Origin: Bacillus sp. FSL K6-3431
Lineage (GTDB): Bacteria > Bacillota > Bacilli > Bacillales > Bacillaceae_C
Assembly (NCBI RefSeq): GCF_038002605.1
Contig: NZ_JBBOCT010000001.1
Coordinates: forward strand, 4,464,001 to 4,528,000
Reading direction: 5' to 3'
Length of the DNA stretch: 64,000 bases
A model generated the notes under the pieces. The model was given only the letters and a program-made list of their open reading frames with translations, made no database searches and was not told the DNA's origin. The position numbers were made by a program, and so were the translations under genes. Positions 63,642 through 64,000 of the stretch are shown piece after piece (the stretch's first letter is position 1; each line of letters starts with the position of its first letter).

Positions 63642-63755
63642 GAAATTCTCCTACAGGCAGAGTCTTGGCTTGAAAGGAAGTTGATGAACTGTGGATATAC
63701 AAAGCCTATTATTGGATTAGGACATACTGCAGTTAAAACTCCTAACATTAAATAG
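63642..63755 (+). pseudogene. Unidentified open stretch after the ROK gene
   Basis: The frame reads EILLQAESWLERKLMNCGYT and continues for 18 residues to TAG 63753. An ATG at 63684 has AAGGAAG upstream but would give only 23 residues. It looks protein-like but short; it could be a remnant of a lost gene. The following 215 bp hold nothing recognisable. Confidence 0.25.
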
Positions 63756-63971
63756 CTCGTGCCAAATATTGTAACATCTGAAAGTACCTATTATAATTTC
63801 TCCATTTGTGCCCTATCCATAGCTTTCTTTGTTACAAGGATACAATAGCCTTTATTAATGAAAGCGGGAACATGATTTTAATAAGAGGTTTTGTTATATC
63901 AAGAACTTATACTTATCGGGTCTTACTAATGGTTTAAAAACTAAAAACATTACTTATTTGAAGGAGATAAA

Positions 63972-64000
63972 ATGGCACATCCTAAAATTAATATTCATTG
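63972..64000 (+). CDS. Start of a further gene, cut by the right edge
   Basis: ATG 63972 has a strong AAGGAG eight bases upstream and opens MAHPKINIH before the window ends. Direction and spacing fit continuation of the sugar locus. Too little remains to identify it. Confidence 0.55.

Noticed and set aside
1..64000. tRNA, rRNA, integrase or phage genes
   Set aside because: None was recognised on either strand; the only transposase is the IS256-type one.

Overview
The window looks like a chromosomal stretch of a low-GC, endospore-forming Bacillaceae bacterium (Bacillus in the broad sense). The evidence is a gamma-type small acid-soluble spore protein, SAM-I (S-box) riboswitches, PyrR-type leader elements, a GlcT antiterminator with its RNA target, a sigma-D promoter, and many TTG/GTG starts behind strong Shine-Dalgarno (SD) sequences. 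No rRNA, tRNA, CRISPR array or prophage was seen. The left and right edges both cut genes.

Layout. 1-4 kb: a GH38 alpha-mannosidase (cut by the left edge), an orphan sugar-binding lipoprotein and a DUF3892 gene remnant. 4-9.5 kb, minus strand: an S-box-controlled sulfur-acquisition operon (acyl-CoA-dehydrogenase-fold flavoprotein, binding protein, two permeases, ATPase of the cystine/TcyJ-N type). Its leader also carries a dispersed repeat and a 40-bp near-palindrome. 9.6-12 kb: a 40-bp tandem-repeat array split by an IS256-family element with an 8-bp target duplication. 12-15.4 kb: GNAT acetyltransferase, chemoreceptor, a MITE-like element holding a 43-bp tandem repeat, and small spore-type proteins. 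15.5-22.3 kb: a complete 2-aminoethylphosphonate import and degradation operon (binding protein, ATPase, fused permease, PhnX, PhnW, DeoR-type regulator). 22.4-23.2 kb: a 52-bp tandem-repeat array.

24-27 kb: a cytosine-deaminase-like amidohydrolase and an MFS carrier whose leader has two PyrR-type elements and an attenuator, suggesting pyrimidine-related salvage. 28-34 kb: a chemoreceptor with a consensus sigma-D promoter, vegetative catalase, a methyltransferase and a VanW lipoprotein. 34-39 kb: small genes, a truncated channel-like protein, a CNT nucleoside transporter behind a possible attenuator, and a chemoreceptor with a polytopic sensor. 39-42.3 kb: glcT with its antiterminator target and terminator upstream of glcT itself, then a compact multi-hairpin RNA element, a PTS EIICB gene and a small membrane protein. 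42.4-49.3 kb: two consecutive SAM-I riboswitches, each with its own terminator, in front of an acetoacetyl-CoA-synthetase-like ligase, a cysteine-less thiolase-fold protein, a DUF35 protein, an MHS-type carrier and a thiolase. This is the most unusual system in the window: the riboswitches imply a link to sulfur or methionine status that the enzyme families alone would not suggest.

50-64 kb: a long catabolic operon with a promoter and possible cre site. It encodes a sugar ABC transporter, a racemase-family protein, an FGGY kinase, a class II FBP-type aldolase, a GH38 alpha-mannosidase, a class II aldolase/decarboxylase and four-carbon acid-sugar kinase pair (OtnC/OtnK-like), a DeoR regulator, a SIS protein and a ROK kinase. 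It resembles a route for a mannose-containing glycoside plus a sugar acid. The exact substrate cannot be read from sequence.
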